This document shows, piece by piece, positions 33,547-44,612 of a stretch of DNA of 64,000 nucleotides. Both the position numbers and the translations under genes were made by a program. Origin of the DNA: Arabidopsis thaliana (Eukaryota > Streptophyta > Magnoliopsida > Brassicales > Brassicaceae); contig NC_003070.9 in the NCBI RefSeq assembly GCF_000001735.4, forward strand, positions 8,556,001 to 8,620,000, in the 5' to 3' direction. The notes below the pieces were generated by a model. The model was given only the letters and a program-made list of their open reading frames with translations, had not been told where the DNA came from and ran no database searches. How positions within the stretch are numbered: the first letter of the stretch is position 1; each line of letters starts with the position of its first letter.

Positions 33547-36077
33547 GGTGTGAAATTGACCTTATCCATGGTTCAAAGATAAAGATTTGTGTTCATCAAA
33601 ACAGATCAGATTGATCATTGAAGCCTTTCTTGTATCTCAAGAAACTTAATCCATAACAACAAGAAGATCAGACCAGTTCGTCGATATGGATGATTCATGC
33701 AAAGTTCATCGAACAAGATCCTTAAGAACATCTAGAATCAGTCTCGATTGAAAGAAAACAACAAGATGTGCTGATCAAGAAACTAGAAGATAATCATATA
33801 CGAAATTAAGAAATTCGATCGTTAACCTAATCGTCACGTCACATGATTTCACATTTCAGATGAACGAAAAAGGAATTGAAAAGAAGAAGAAGAAGAAGAT
33901 AATCACCTTACGAGTAAGCTTCGTCTTCGCAAGTGAGAGGCTTGAAGATTCCCAGAAACAAACGCACTCTGTTTTGAGCTCTTCGGTTTTTCTTTTCCAG
34001 CAAAACCTCAGAGACTGATTCGAGTATTATTCACGAGTCTATATTTATAGTAGGAATCTATCATATTTGACTTCATTTTATTATTGTCAACTTTTGTTTG
34101 CATTGATCACATAATTAGCATAAGCTTATAAAACTATAATTGGTAAAATCTGTGAAACTGAAATTTTAAAAACTTTCTATATATCAAAGATGATGAGAAT
34201 TTTTTTTTTGTGATGATTGGAATACAGATATTTCTATTTATTTTAGTCCAGACATATATAAATTAGATATTTAAAATATTTTCATTAACTTCGTAAGATA
34301 ATTCCAAGATAAAGTAATTAAAATAAATCGTAAATAATTCATATAACATTTACATAAATTATAAAGCATATTTGTGGTTGAGAAAAATAATAATTATAAA
34401 GCATATTTGTAAATGGATTTACTTGATTTTGGTTTGGTTTGCTCTGCTTTTTTTGGGCCCAATTATAGGGATGAGTTTGGGCTCTGTTCCTCGTTTATTG
34501 TTTCTGGTGTGAAGTGTGAATTTTTTTTCCGGTGTTTTCTGGGAAACTACATGGCCCAAATCTGTATTCTAGAAGATGAACTAATTAACAAGGACAAATA
34601 TTTTACCAAGTACAATAATCTCTGAACTGAACTTAAACCTCTCCACAAAAGGAACTATACACTATATAGCCAATTAGTGTAATTGTTAAAAATATATGTT
34701 CATATATTGATGAATCTTTATGATATATTTAAAAAATGATCAATTGTACAAAAGTTATTTAGTTTTTTTTTTTATAAATATAGTTGACATATTACTATTA
34801 TTTTGAAAAACAATCCGAATAACCCTAGTTACTAAAACAAACAAGAAACAAAATATATGATCAATGAGTATGAGAAGGTAGTACCTTCCTCTTGGAACTC
34901 TACAAACTCGTTCATAATCATTAATATTCATATTCACGGGATGGTGACAATGTTCTTGTGCATTGTTAGCACATGCATATAGCCGACACTGTTGATTAAC
35001 TGTTGAAATGGCGTTAGAGGATATTTGTCATATGGTATCTCGTCCCTTTGTTCACTGTTGGCAACCTAAACTCAAATAATAAAAAAGGGTTGTTCTTCAG
35101 ACAAGAATTACGATCTCTTAGTTACTTGACGGAAATTTTCTCCCGGCTTTTCTTGCATAGAAACTTCGTAAGTCATAGAATATGCAATACAAACTTATAT
35201 AATTTGTCAACATATACATCAAGACTTACATCAAAAAGATCACAACTCACATCTTTAAGTAAAAACTTGTCTGCTAACTTCACAGTGTGACTTTCATTAT
35301 AGCCTACTGTGGTTCCCTGCATAATATACAGTTTTACCTGAAACTCCTTAACAATATCTGTGTTGAAAAAAATGGCTCCAAAAAGAACCAAAACTGGTAA
35401 CAAGTTCCCCACATTTTTTATTCGAATATTTTTATATGTTTAACAAAGCCATGAGTTTTTGGTTTGTTCGGCGCATGTGGTTATGCATGCTTTGGTTTGT
35501 TCTATAGTTCATGGGTTCAAATCCACCCTTCAACATTATTATTATTCTTATTTTTAAAATGCTTAAAACAACATAGTTTTGATAATTTGACTTATACTGT
35601 TTCTAAAATCTATACACGAATAAAGGTTATACGGGTTACTTTTGATATTGCGGTATTGAATTGCATTTATTTAAAATGAAAGGTTAATTTGTTTGTTTTT
35701 TTTGCACAAAACCCAAGTTATAATTATATGTATAGCTTTTATTAATGGTGCTTTAAATTTTGAAGTGAGGAACAATGTTATAAACAGTTACCAAATTTTG
35801 CAATGGCATTAACAAAAAACACTTTAAATCTATTGTAACTAAAGAAAGATGAAAAAAAAAAGTTGATAAAATACTAGGACTCATGCATAAGGCTGATTCA
35901 AGAAACTGTAGGCCCATTAAACGCAAGCCCATTATAAACATTAGGCCGATCCTTATCTCATTGTTTACGGCCATGTCCCTCTCTTTTTCTCTGAAGTGGA
36001 TGATTTAACCTGTGTCAATCTATCTTTTCGAATGCTTTATCTGATGTTTGATTTCCGTTATAGATTAAAAGGAGAAG
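33547..36077. other. Spacer with PAH leader and flank remnants
   Basis: Positions 33547 to about 34080 are the copy G leader. Around 34260-34300 is a fragment of the AT-rich repeat unit, and 34615-34665 carries a PAH 3' flank (AAACCTCTCCACAAAAGGAA then CTATACACTATATAG) with no gene attached, probably the trace of a deleted copy. The rest is AT-rich. A 79-codon minus-strand frame at 35173-35412 has no domain I can name. Confidence 0.5.
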
Positions 36078-36989
36078 ATGATGATGAAGGCAACGCGGCA
36101 GCAAGCTAAGGCCGTAACATCGGTCTTCTGGGATATCAAGACGTGTCCGGTTCCCTCTGAGTATGATGCTCGTCTAGTTGGTCCGTGTATCAAACGACAT
36201 TTAAAGAATTTAGGCTACTCCGGTCCTCTCACTATCTCTGCCATTGGCCTATTATAAACGACGTCCTGCGAGCCGTCTCTTCTACTAGAATCGTTCTCAA
36301 TCACTCCTACTTCCGTTAATATTTGTTGTCATCTTTATATAATGGATATTATTTTCCTTGAGTCTCAAGTCTTTTAAGTCTTTTTCTGAAACAGGTCCCA
36401 CAGGCGTTTTGCAAAGGCTTTGAAAATTTCACTACCCATCTCTCTAGTCAAAAACATGAACAGATGGTAATTCAGCATCATCCTAGTTAGCCATTTTTTG
36501 AGTCAAACAAGCTCTTACCACAACTAGTTTCCCTTTGGGCTACCCAGTTGGACAAGGATGATGTGGCTGTAACAACAGTCTTTTGGGATATCAATAGGTG
36601 TCCTATTCCCCTTGACTGTGATCCTTGTCGGGTCGGTCCGGCTTTTAGACAGTATTTAGAGGATTTACGCTACTCTGGTCCGCTCACCATCTATGCCATT
36701 GGCCGACTAACAGACATCTCTGATGACATCCTGCAAGCGGTAATTATGCTTCCGGATGGACTTTTTGTATCAATACTTTTTTTCATTGTCTGATCTGGTT
36801 TTGAGTCAAAACATTACATCTTACCACTTGTAGTTTCCCTTTCTCACTTGTAGTTTTGTTTGCCTTAATTTGAACCTCTGTTATCTTTTTCCACTGCATG
36901 AGCATTTGGTTTTCAAGTAGATGAAGCCCTATATTGGGAGCGATGAGGATGAGGAAGACGAAGACACTAATGAGGAAGACGAGGAGTAA
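36078..36989 (+). pseudogene. Two tandem NYN-domain gene fragments
   Basis: Copy 1 (36078-36257) reads AKAVTSVFWDIKTCPVPSEY then GYSGPLTISAIG, the start of the plant NYN/LOTUS-type endonuclease domain. A stop follows, and the expected continuation INDVLRAVSSTRIVLNH is in another frame from 36254, which shows a frameshift. Copy 2 (about 36548-36739) reads VAVTTVFWDINRCPIPLDCD then YSGPLTIYAIGRLTDISDDI. It has no ATG in frame and ends at a splice-donor-like GCG|GTAATT. A short acidic open piece (36921-36989, MKPYIGSDEDEEDED) could be a final exon. NYN domains are RNases of the PIN-like fold (MARF1-type). Neither copy is complete, so both are called relics. Confidence 0.7.
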
Positions 36990-37180
36990 GTAACTTCAAG
37001 CTTGTGCAACGACATTAATCTTTTTTTCTCTGTATATGACCATTAAGAGCCATTACTATACATCAAGAGGCACCATGTTTTTGTTTGTTCTCTTGGCCTT
37101 GGTCATGGAATATAAGCATTAACAACCTTAGTAATAGAAAAGCATTCTACTCTTGATCAAACAAACTCAAAATTCAAGAA
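36982..37180 (+). pseudogene. Relic of L19 gene intron 4 and 3' end
   Basis: From GTAAGTAACTTCAAGC (36986) the sequence follows intron 4 of the L19 gene (from 31690), including TATATGACCATTAAGAGCCA and CTTGGTCATGGAA. It then jumps to AAGCATTAACA, the L19 stop region, and its 3' flank (CTACTCTTG). The last exon itself is mostly deleted. The join to the acidic NYN-side sequence falls exactly at the splice donor. Confidence 0.8.
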
Positions 37181-37189
37181 ACGCTTCCT

Positions 37190-37308
37190 TAGATCGTAAC
37201 TCTAATCGTCGGGTGAATTCACATTTCAATTGAGATCTTAAACCTATGTTTAAGGTATCTGATAAACTTGTCTATCAAATCTTCATGATAATTGAGAATA
37301 TCAACTAC
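37190..37308 (-). pseudogene. Relic of a PAH gene: leader fragment plus terminal exon
   Basis: Positions 37219-37308 on the minus strand read VVDILNYHEDLIDKFIRYLK and a stop after a good acceptor (CTTGCAG). This is the last exon of a PAH copy, closest in form to copy B. Immediately on its lower-coordinate side, 37190-37236 carries PAH leader text (CTAATCGTCGGGTGAATTC). No other PAH exon is present here. The order (leader, then last exon) is that of a junction between two adjacent tandem copies. Confidence 0.75.
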
Positions 37309-37310
37309 CT

Positions 37311-37789
37311 GCAAGATATATTAGAACCAAATTTATCTTCTTCTCTATAGTAATACTCCCTCTACAAAAGTATAGATATAGCCAAAATGATATAGGTGGG
37401 GCCTACAGATACATAAGCAGTGGCCAGTGAGTTGCTCTTTAACAAGAGAGATAAACAAGCGGTCCCTTCTCAAGACTCAAACAAAAAAACACCAAATAGA
37501 TAGTGTGAGACTGTGAGTTATATCGTACCATAAATCATAGTTAAGAGAATTGGTTAGATAACATGCATAAAATGGGAGTTATTTTAAAAGAAACTGGATC
37601 AGGAAGTTTAGGAGTAATGGGTAAAAATAGGAAGCAAAATTGTCGAAAAAATTATTGAATAATAGAAGGGCATAAACATTACACACACACATGCACACAA
37701 GACAGAAAACATGAGAGAGGTAATAAAATAGAAACATCATCTTAAAAATGTCAAAAAAAAAAGAGAGGGATTGATTAAGTGAGAAAGAT
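37311..37789. other. SEP3 3' flank
   Basis: This stretch contains the SEP3 3' UTR, read on the minus strand, and a short CA-rich run near 37680-37700. No coding region was seen. Confidence 0.5.
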
Positions 37790-39862
37790 TCAAATAGAGT
37801 TGGTGTCATAAGGTAACCAACCCAACATGTAATTATTCACACTTGGTCCTGCTCCCATTCCATCTTGTTGCCCCTGATACCTGCTCCATAAAATTTAGTA
37901 GTTTGAGATACTTTCTTAAGAAAAGCTTATAATAGAACTCAAATCAAATTGGTTATACTAGTCTAAAGTTACCCGATCTGAAGAATGGGTTCACATTCCA
38001 AAGGCTGGAAGAAAGCTTGGGAGTGTTGTTGTTGTTGATGATGATGACGACCGTAGTGATCAACCTCTTCTTGGTTAGGGTTCAGCTGGAGTGGCATCTG
38101 ATACCCATCAGCTAACTGTCACATATGTATATACACACACACATTATAACCAAATTTAGTGATGCATTAATTTGGTGATATGAGAATGTATATTAATTAC
38201 CCTTAGTCTTAGAGTTTTATTTGTCTCAGTCAGCATGCGTTCCTGCTCCAAATATTTGTGTTTTCTTGGTTACATTACTTTTAGATGAGGAATTTAGAGA
38301 GGAGAATGAGTGTTTCTTTATTTACCTTACTCTGAAGATCGTTGAGCTGGTCAAGCATAAACTGTGTCTGCAGAATTAAACACCAAATTTAATCTTACTA
38401 TGGAAATAGATCAGTGTATAAAGATATTGATGAACAAAGTAGTACCCTGAGAGCTCTGATCTGCTTCAAGGAAGAATCAAGCTGTCTCTCAAGTGACTCA
38501 AGCTCCTTTGTACTTAGAGGTCCAAGATCTTCTCCCAACAGATTCCTATTTCAACATCAAAACCATCAAAAAAATCTACTAAAAAAACAAACACTCTCTG
38601 AAGGTAGCTGAAGAAGCTAATTAGTTTACCTTTGGGTTCTCTGTAAGGCGTCATAACGCTCCTTAAGCTTGAGATACTCCTGCTGGCTACTAAGTTCCTG
38701 AAGTATATGACAAATTATAACATTAATCATTTGACTCTAAAAATCAAAGTAAAAATTGAGAGTAATTAATTAAGGTAATTAGAAGAAAGAGAAGAGAATT
38801 GGGTACAACTGCTAAGGCCTCTCTTGAAGGCACATTGGGTTCTGGTGCTCCATAGTTACACTTTTGGTACCTCTCCAGTGTCCGAAGCATGCTTCACACC
38901 ACACAAAAACATCATTTCTTCCATTAATCTTACTCATCAAGTTCAAAACATGTTTTTAAAAATGGGATTTTTAACTGTTTCCTAGGGTTTACAACAAAAT
39001 CTGTTAGTCTTTTAAGAGAAGATCTAAAGAACCCAGAAAAAAGGATGAATCCCATCCCCAAGTATACATATCCAACGGACTTTAGATGAATTTGACATTA
39101 GCGTCAATTCAAAACCCAAAATTGGAAACCCCTAAGGGTTACTAAAATGGATTGTCGTGGAAACAATATCCCCCTATGAACTTATATCAATCTGACAACA
39201 AAATTGAGTGATTTGATCGAATTGGACGACCCCCAGAATCAAAAGGTGGAAACTTTAAGCTTATGTGAATTAAAGAGTACTCACAAGAGAAATTAACCCT
39301 AATTTCATATCAGATAGATTGTTCTTCTCTCAGATAATGTGAATTAAGTAGACAAACAAATAAGCAATAAAATATAAGAAAAAAAACTTTGATAGATGTA
39401 AAGAGAAATAGAAAAAAAATCAAAAACAAAAATGGAAATCAAAGAGAAACACAAAAGAACATCAAAAAAGCAAACTTGTTATAAAATGATACAGATTTGG
39501 GGTATCCCAAATTTTTTTTCCTCTTTGCTTCTTTTAAAAGGATATGATAGAACACGTACGTACGACACAACAACACATCACAGAGAGACCCATACATACA
39601 AGACATTTTTGTGTTACTTAATATGTATATAAAATGTTTATGTTATAAGTAATATATATACAAAAGTAGATATATACCTCGAACTACTGCAAAACTCGTA
39701 CAGCTTTCCTCTATTTGAGAAGATGATGAGAGCAACTTCTGCATCACATAGAACTGAAAGCTCGTATGCTTTCTTCAAAAGACCATTCCTTCTCTTTGCA
39801 AACGTCACTTGCCTATTGATCTTGTTCTCTATCCTCTTCAATTCTACTCTCCCTCTTCCCAT
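37790..39862 (-). CDS. SEP3: MADS-box transcription factor SEPALLATA3 (AGL9)
   Basis: Eight exons: 39862-39678, 38891-38807, 38697-38630, 38545-38446, 38367-38326, 38242-38201, 38115-37973, 37880-37790. They give 251 residues, the known SEP3 length. The MADS domain is residues 1-60 ([20 protein letters not shown], then [20 protein letters not shown]). The K-box coiled coil is about residues 90-170 ([20 protein letters not shown]). The C-terminal part has a His/Gln run and the SEP motif end [13 protein letters not shown]3 binds CArG boxes and bridges floral homeotic proteins in tetramers that specify petals, stamens and carpels. Intron 1 (786 bases) is the longest, as usual for regulatory first introns of MADS genes. 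Exon 6 (38242-38201, 42 bases) is the exon reported to form a circular RNA that affects its own splicing. Confidence 0.98.
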
Positions 39863-39899
39863 TTTCTTTTTCTTTCTCCTCTCCCAAAAGATATCTCAA

Positions 39900-39946
39900 T
39901 CTCTCTCTCTCTCTTTCCTTGCAAGCAATTCTATATATATATGAGC

Positions 39947-39976
<30 letters not shown>
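39900..39976. repeat. CT dinucleotide and CTTT microsatellites in the SEP3 leader
   Basis: A (CT)n run at about 39900-39916 and a (CTTT)n run at about 39953-39976 lie within 120 bases upstream of the SEP3 start codon on the plus strand (GA-rich on the transcribed strand). GA/CT repeats near MADS gene starts can bind BPC-type GAGA factors; that link is family knowledge, not shown here. Confidence 0.75.
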
Positions 39977-39977
<1 letters not shown>

Positions 39978-42400
39978 TTTCTTTATATTTTTTTTATCTA
40001 TCTTATATTGCTTTTTAAAGTGTACATATACATTTGTACAAATCTCACAACACTTCTCTCAAAGTACATATAAACATGTCAGCTTCATTACTTGAAATAT
40101 TCTCTTTCTAATATACTCTCAGACTCAACTATATACCCTCCAATTATTGTGTACCAAAGACCCTCATAGGATTTATTCAAATATTGCAAAATTGAAAGAA
40201 AAAATGTTAATTACCCTATCCATGCTTAGATATTTTCAAACCTAAAAATTTGGTGCATTTTTGTGTTTATACATAATTAGTAAAGGAGAGAAATTAGAGT
40301 TCCACTCTCACCAACACTTTATTCTAGCTAGTGGTTTAATTTTTCAATTTCAGTCCATATTTAGTTTAGAGAAAAATGTGATTCTGCCAAGAAAGTTTGA
40401 TGCTTTTTTACTTAGTTCATCGAATTATAGAGATTAATAATTGAAAATCCTACAAAAAACCCTAACATTTAAAACCATTTTTATTTAATACGTTGAGAGA
40501 GACAGAGATATTAAAATCGTATGATTCGTAAGAGTGTGATGTTGAAAATGAGAGATTAATAATGGAAGGTGGAGATGGCGCGTGTGCGATGAGTGATTGC
40601 AACCCTAAACAGAAAATAGTAGGGCAATGAATGAGTTTGGACACGTGTCGACATCTCGATGGTAGGGTCTGATAAATCCACCTGATTTTTTTATATAAAA
40701 AATTTTGATTTTATAAATTTTTCTTTTTTACTTATAAAATCGAGTTCAGGGAATCATGTGACCTAACCTTAACTAGGTGAAGCCTCGTACGATTTTCCCA
40801 ACTTACGGAACTACCCTTGTGATTGGTTAAAAATGTAAAGTAAAACACTACTCGTTTGTGATGTTTTCATGATATCTAAAACTCTTACTGCTAGTTTTGA
40901 TAAATCTTACTGCTAGATTTGCTTTTCCTTTTCCAATCTATAGTACTGCTAAGATTATTTTTGTTAGTGAAATTAACAGAAATGTCTTTTGTATTAGTCT
41001 ACTTTATAAACCACCATTTTGATGTGGCCAAAAAAAAAACCATGTTGATAAATTCAGTTTGGTAAGAGAGTCTGATGAGACACAAAAAAAATTATGGGAA
41101 AGAAAGAAAACATAAATGGATAAAATAAACAGAGATTTGAATATAAGATATAGTTTATTTTGGTTATCTTAGGGTTCGTCCGATGTTAGAGATCATGTCT
41201 GACCGAAAGTCTTAGTGCTTTTTGGTTGCAGACGTAATTGCTTTATTCTGACCGGTAAGTAGGTGATGGACACAAAGGTATGATTCAATTAGAAAAACTA
41301 AACATAGCATTATTATTCTGTTTGGTTATATTTAAACCCATTAGCTTCTTTTCTCTTTTGATTTGCACATTGAATCGCTTATTAATCTCACTTGGTCATG
41401 GTCTCATAGAAGCATTTTAAGCAAATTTGCACGAGTTTTATATATTGTCTTCATGTGGGACTCAAGATTTATGATATTTTAATTTGCTTCAATTGGTTTT
41501 AGATAAAATAAAATTAAATATGGTTATATAATTATAAGTTACAATCAAAATTAGTTAGAAGGACGTATGAGAAGAAAGGGAAGGGCAAGTACGAATTCAC
41601 TTGTTATCAGATCTGGTCGTATAATTCAATGTAAGATGATGACAATTGATCGAGATGATGTGCATTAAACCAAAAGAGAAACTAAAGTACATTCAACTAT
41701 TTATTTATTGATGTCATACCAATGAAGTTAAAAACATATATCTTCTATCTTTTCCTTCTCTTTTTGTACTCTTTCCTTCGTTTTGTGATCCCCCAAAAAT
41801 TTTCAAATCTTCCCCATTGATAATATATGTGGTGAATTACAAGGTATGAGACCAACAATGATATATACTATATTTAGTTTTTAAACGGTTTCAAGTGTCA
41901 AACATTTCAAGAAAATAAAAAAAAAACATTCTTCAAGTCTCTTTAAGAATTTTCCCAAAAAACAATCTGTAAAACATATACCATTAGAGAAATAAAAAAA
42001 ACTTAGAAATATAACAATGATGTGATATAAATATTTTTGGGATAATTTTACTTTCCACTTAATTGTTACGTAAAGCGTGAATGTTTTTCCGTATTTATCT
42101 GTACCATATAATTTTAAAATTAATAAAGGTTTTATTCAGTTTAATTTCTACGGTTCTACCTAATTGTGTACATATAACACGTAATTTTGTTTACCTATTT
42201 AGCCATCTATATTATACTACTTGATAACAACACATCGCATCATTATCACATTATCATTTACTTAATTGCAGTCTATGCCAATGTTATATACACCGAATTA
42301 ACTCAAAAAAATCTAGATCTTGTAAGAAGTATATTCGTAAAAGTGGATATGGCCGAATAAATTTCTTAGTCTAAAGCATAAGAAAAAAAAAGGTTAGTAA

Positions 42401-42425
42401 GAAAGAAAGAAAGAAAGAAAGAAAG
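42401..42425. repeat. GAAA tetranucleotide microsatellite
   Basis: Six perfect GAAA units at the left edge of the GC-richer island upstream of SEP3. Confidence 0.9.
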
Positions 42426-43254
42426 CACTTGGAAATACTCTTTTGGCTTTGGGATCATATGCCCTGGATGGAGCACACACAGGTCCCATTTGGATGGATG
42501 GATCAACCAACGATGAGAGATCCAACGGTTCTAAAGAAATTCTCAAAATCAAAAATGCTATTACACGTAGGAAAGAAAGAAGAATCTCGATGTGAAGCTA
42601 AAGAGACGACGGTGATCGATAGGGGACCATATCAACTTGCAATGTTTGCACTACAAACTAGAACAAATAAATGCCACGTGAAATCCTACACGACAGCTAA
42701 GTTGCGGAGTACTGGTGATATATGTGGTCCATTGGGCGTGAGATGAGAATCGGACGGCTTTGAGGCAATGTCGTGAAGGGTCGAAGAAAGAATAAGAACC
42801 GTTGGATTAATCTGCTAAAAATAGACGGACAGGGTCCACGTCAAGACGTAATGGGAAGGGGACCTCGTTACCCAAAATAGAAAGATGGAGTTATCGTCAA
42901 ACAAGTCACGTCTGGGTTTATTGAGTGGGGTTAAGTTTTTGGACCAGTCTCTCTACTTTTTTTTTCACCCCTCCTCTAATATATAGTAAGTTACTGTTGT
43001 CATAGACTCTTAGTCATTATGCATTTTAAAGGTTTTCACTTTTCAGCGTGCAATGAAAAATTTGGTTCATACCTTATGCCGTAAACTACTATAATGGATT
43101 ATTATGTTATTTAAAAACTCATGTAGATGTTATTTAAGTGTTGTATCACTTATGTACACACTAATAAATTTCAGATTCATAACTAATATATAAGCACTCA
43201 AACTAGTTAACATTTTGTCATTTGATTAAGATAGTGACTGGGAGTAAATAACTT

Positions 43255-43713
43255 TCATCCTTGTAAGTTGTAAAACCTCATGACACCATTAAAACCATAG
43301 TTTAGATGCCTAATCCAAGATAAGGATAGCATCAGAAGAGAATATATAGTCCATCGAACTAGATTTGGAGGAGTGTTGAAGCTAGTCCATCGAACTAGAC
43401 TTTTGACAGTTTGATCCACTTTTTTAAAGATTTGAGATAGTAGAACATCGTAGTTGAGAGTGAATCTTGTTAATCTTGTCACCGTTTCACGCCAAAGTTC
43501 GTAGATTGATGAATGCCAAAGCAGGTTGAGGATATAGCACCTGGCCTTAGGTATGTTTTGGGCCGGGGCGAGATAACCAAGTACAAATGTACAATCATCC
43601 TCTTGACAAGAAATTTTGCTTAGATTTTTACATATATAGGCTGTTAGAAAAGAGAATGGAATAGGAAACCAACTCTTATAGTCAAGTAATGATATAGTAA
43701 GAAAAACAAACAT
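43255..43713 (-). mobile_element. LINE reverse-transcriptase C-terminal fragment
   Basis: A 152-codon minus-strand frame contains ARCYILNLLWHSSIYELWRE, followed by an Arg-rich stretch and IFKKVDQTVKSLVRW. This is the pattern at the end of plant LINE ORF2 proteins after the zf-RVT region (hydrophobic run, xxYxxWRERN-like motif, then IxxxVxxRL). The N-terminal part (CQEDDCTFVLGYL) is less clear. No catalytic reverse-transcriptase motif, poly-A tail or target duplication was found, so it would be a dead fragment. Confidence 0.5.
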
Positions 43714-44612
43714 ACAAACATATGGGCCTCAATCACTACTCATAAATCCTTAAAAAAATGTGTAATTATACACTAGTGAATGAAGCTTTAATAGAAGTGG
43801 TCAGTGGTCTTCATTTTCATTTTAACACGTAGAGGCGTAAGGCAGTTGCTGCACTTGGCTTCCTTTAGAACCGGCCATGTTAACATAGCATTGTTATGAT
43901 TATGGGAACCATATGTTTAGAAGTAAGTAAGAGGATTTGAGATTATATGGATTAAAAAAATGAGACATATTTGGGCTCTATGCTACATGTTGAATTACTT
44001 CCATTTTCAACTTTTTTTTTTGAACATGTGAGGGTGAGATCTTTTATCTTCCCACTTTCACTACAAATAAGTTTAATTAAATTGCTGGAAATTGATTGAA
44101 TAATCCCTTAGCTAGTGTGCCTCTCCAATATCAATTGACACATTTCAATACTTTTTGAGACATAAGATATGACAGTGGACTTCACTTTGTTGTTGCTCAA
44201 GTATGTCTTAGGTGAATGAATCGTCCAAATTTGAGAAAACTTGGGCATTTGAATCATCCCCAAATGCCCAAGTGATTTTAATAATGGACCAATTTGTCTG
44301 TCTCTATTATGAATTTATGATCCGTCCGGTTATTGCCTCCTAGGTTTTAAAACGAACCTAATCGTGATTTAGACCGAATCAGACCGGACATTTCGGTTCG
44401 GGTTTTAGAAGCAACTCTGTTTTGTTGCCTCAACAAGCGAACAATATAGTCGCACGTCGTATCTCTCTCGCTGCCTCACTTCATCGTCCCAAAAAACGCC
44501 TCTGTTTCACCGGTACGTTCCTGCAGCTCTCTCTTACCAATACTCTCTTAGATATTCTCACGCGGATTCGTTTGCCATCTTAGTTCTTCGCCGTATAAGC
44601 TCGTCTCTAGCC
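43714..44612. other. Spacer and 5' leader of the plus-strand DUF1664 gene
   Basis: Sequence up to about 44400 is AT-rich and featureless. From about 44430 the composition turns CT-rich (CGTATCTCTCTCGCTGCCTC) and resembles the leader of the gene starting at 44613. No other feature was seen. Confidence 0.5.

Larger units (their letters stand above)
39863..43254. promoter_or_regulatory. SEP3 upstream region
   Basis: About 3.4 kb without a supported gene lies upstream of SEP3 on its strand, long for Arabidopsis, and fits a large promoter for a developmentally controlled gene. The leader next to the ATG is CT-rich. No exact CC(A/T)6GG CArG box was identified by eye. A GC-richer island at about 42430-42900, containing CCAACGG, its inverse CCGTTGG, and CACGTG-like ATGCCACGTGA, stands out from the AT-rich surroundings. 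The 105-codon frame at 42429-42746 starts without ATG and has no domain I know. Confidence 0.5.

Noticed and set aside
35173-35412. 79-codon minus-strand frame with VKLADKFLLKDV
   Set aside because: A faint likeness to the end of BTB domains was noticed, but it is too short and isolated to support a call.
42429-42746. 105-codon plus-strand frame upstream of SEP3
   Set aside because: It has no ATG start, no recognisable domain and no splice partner; kept only as part of the upstream island.
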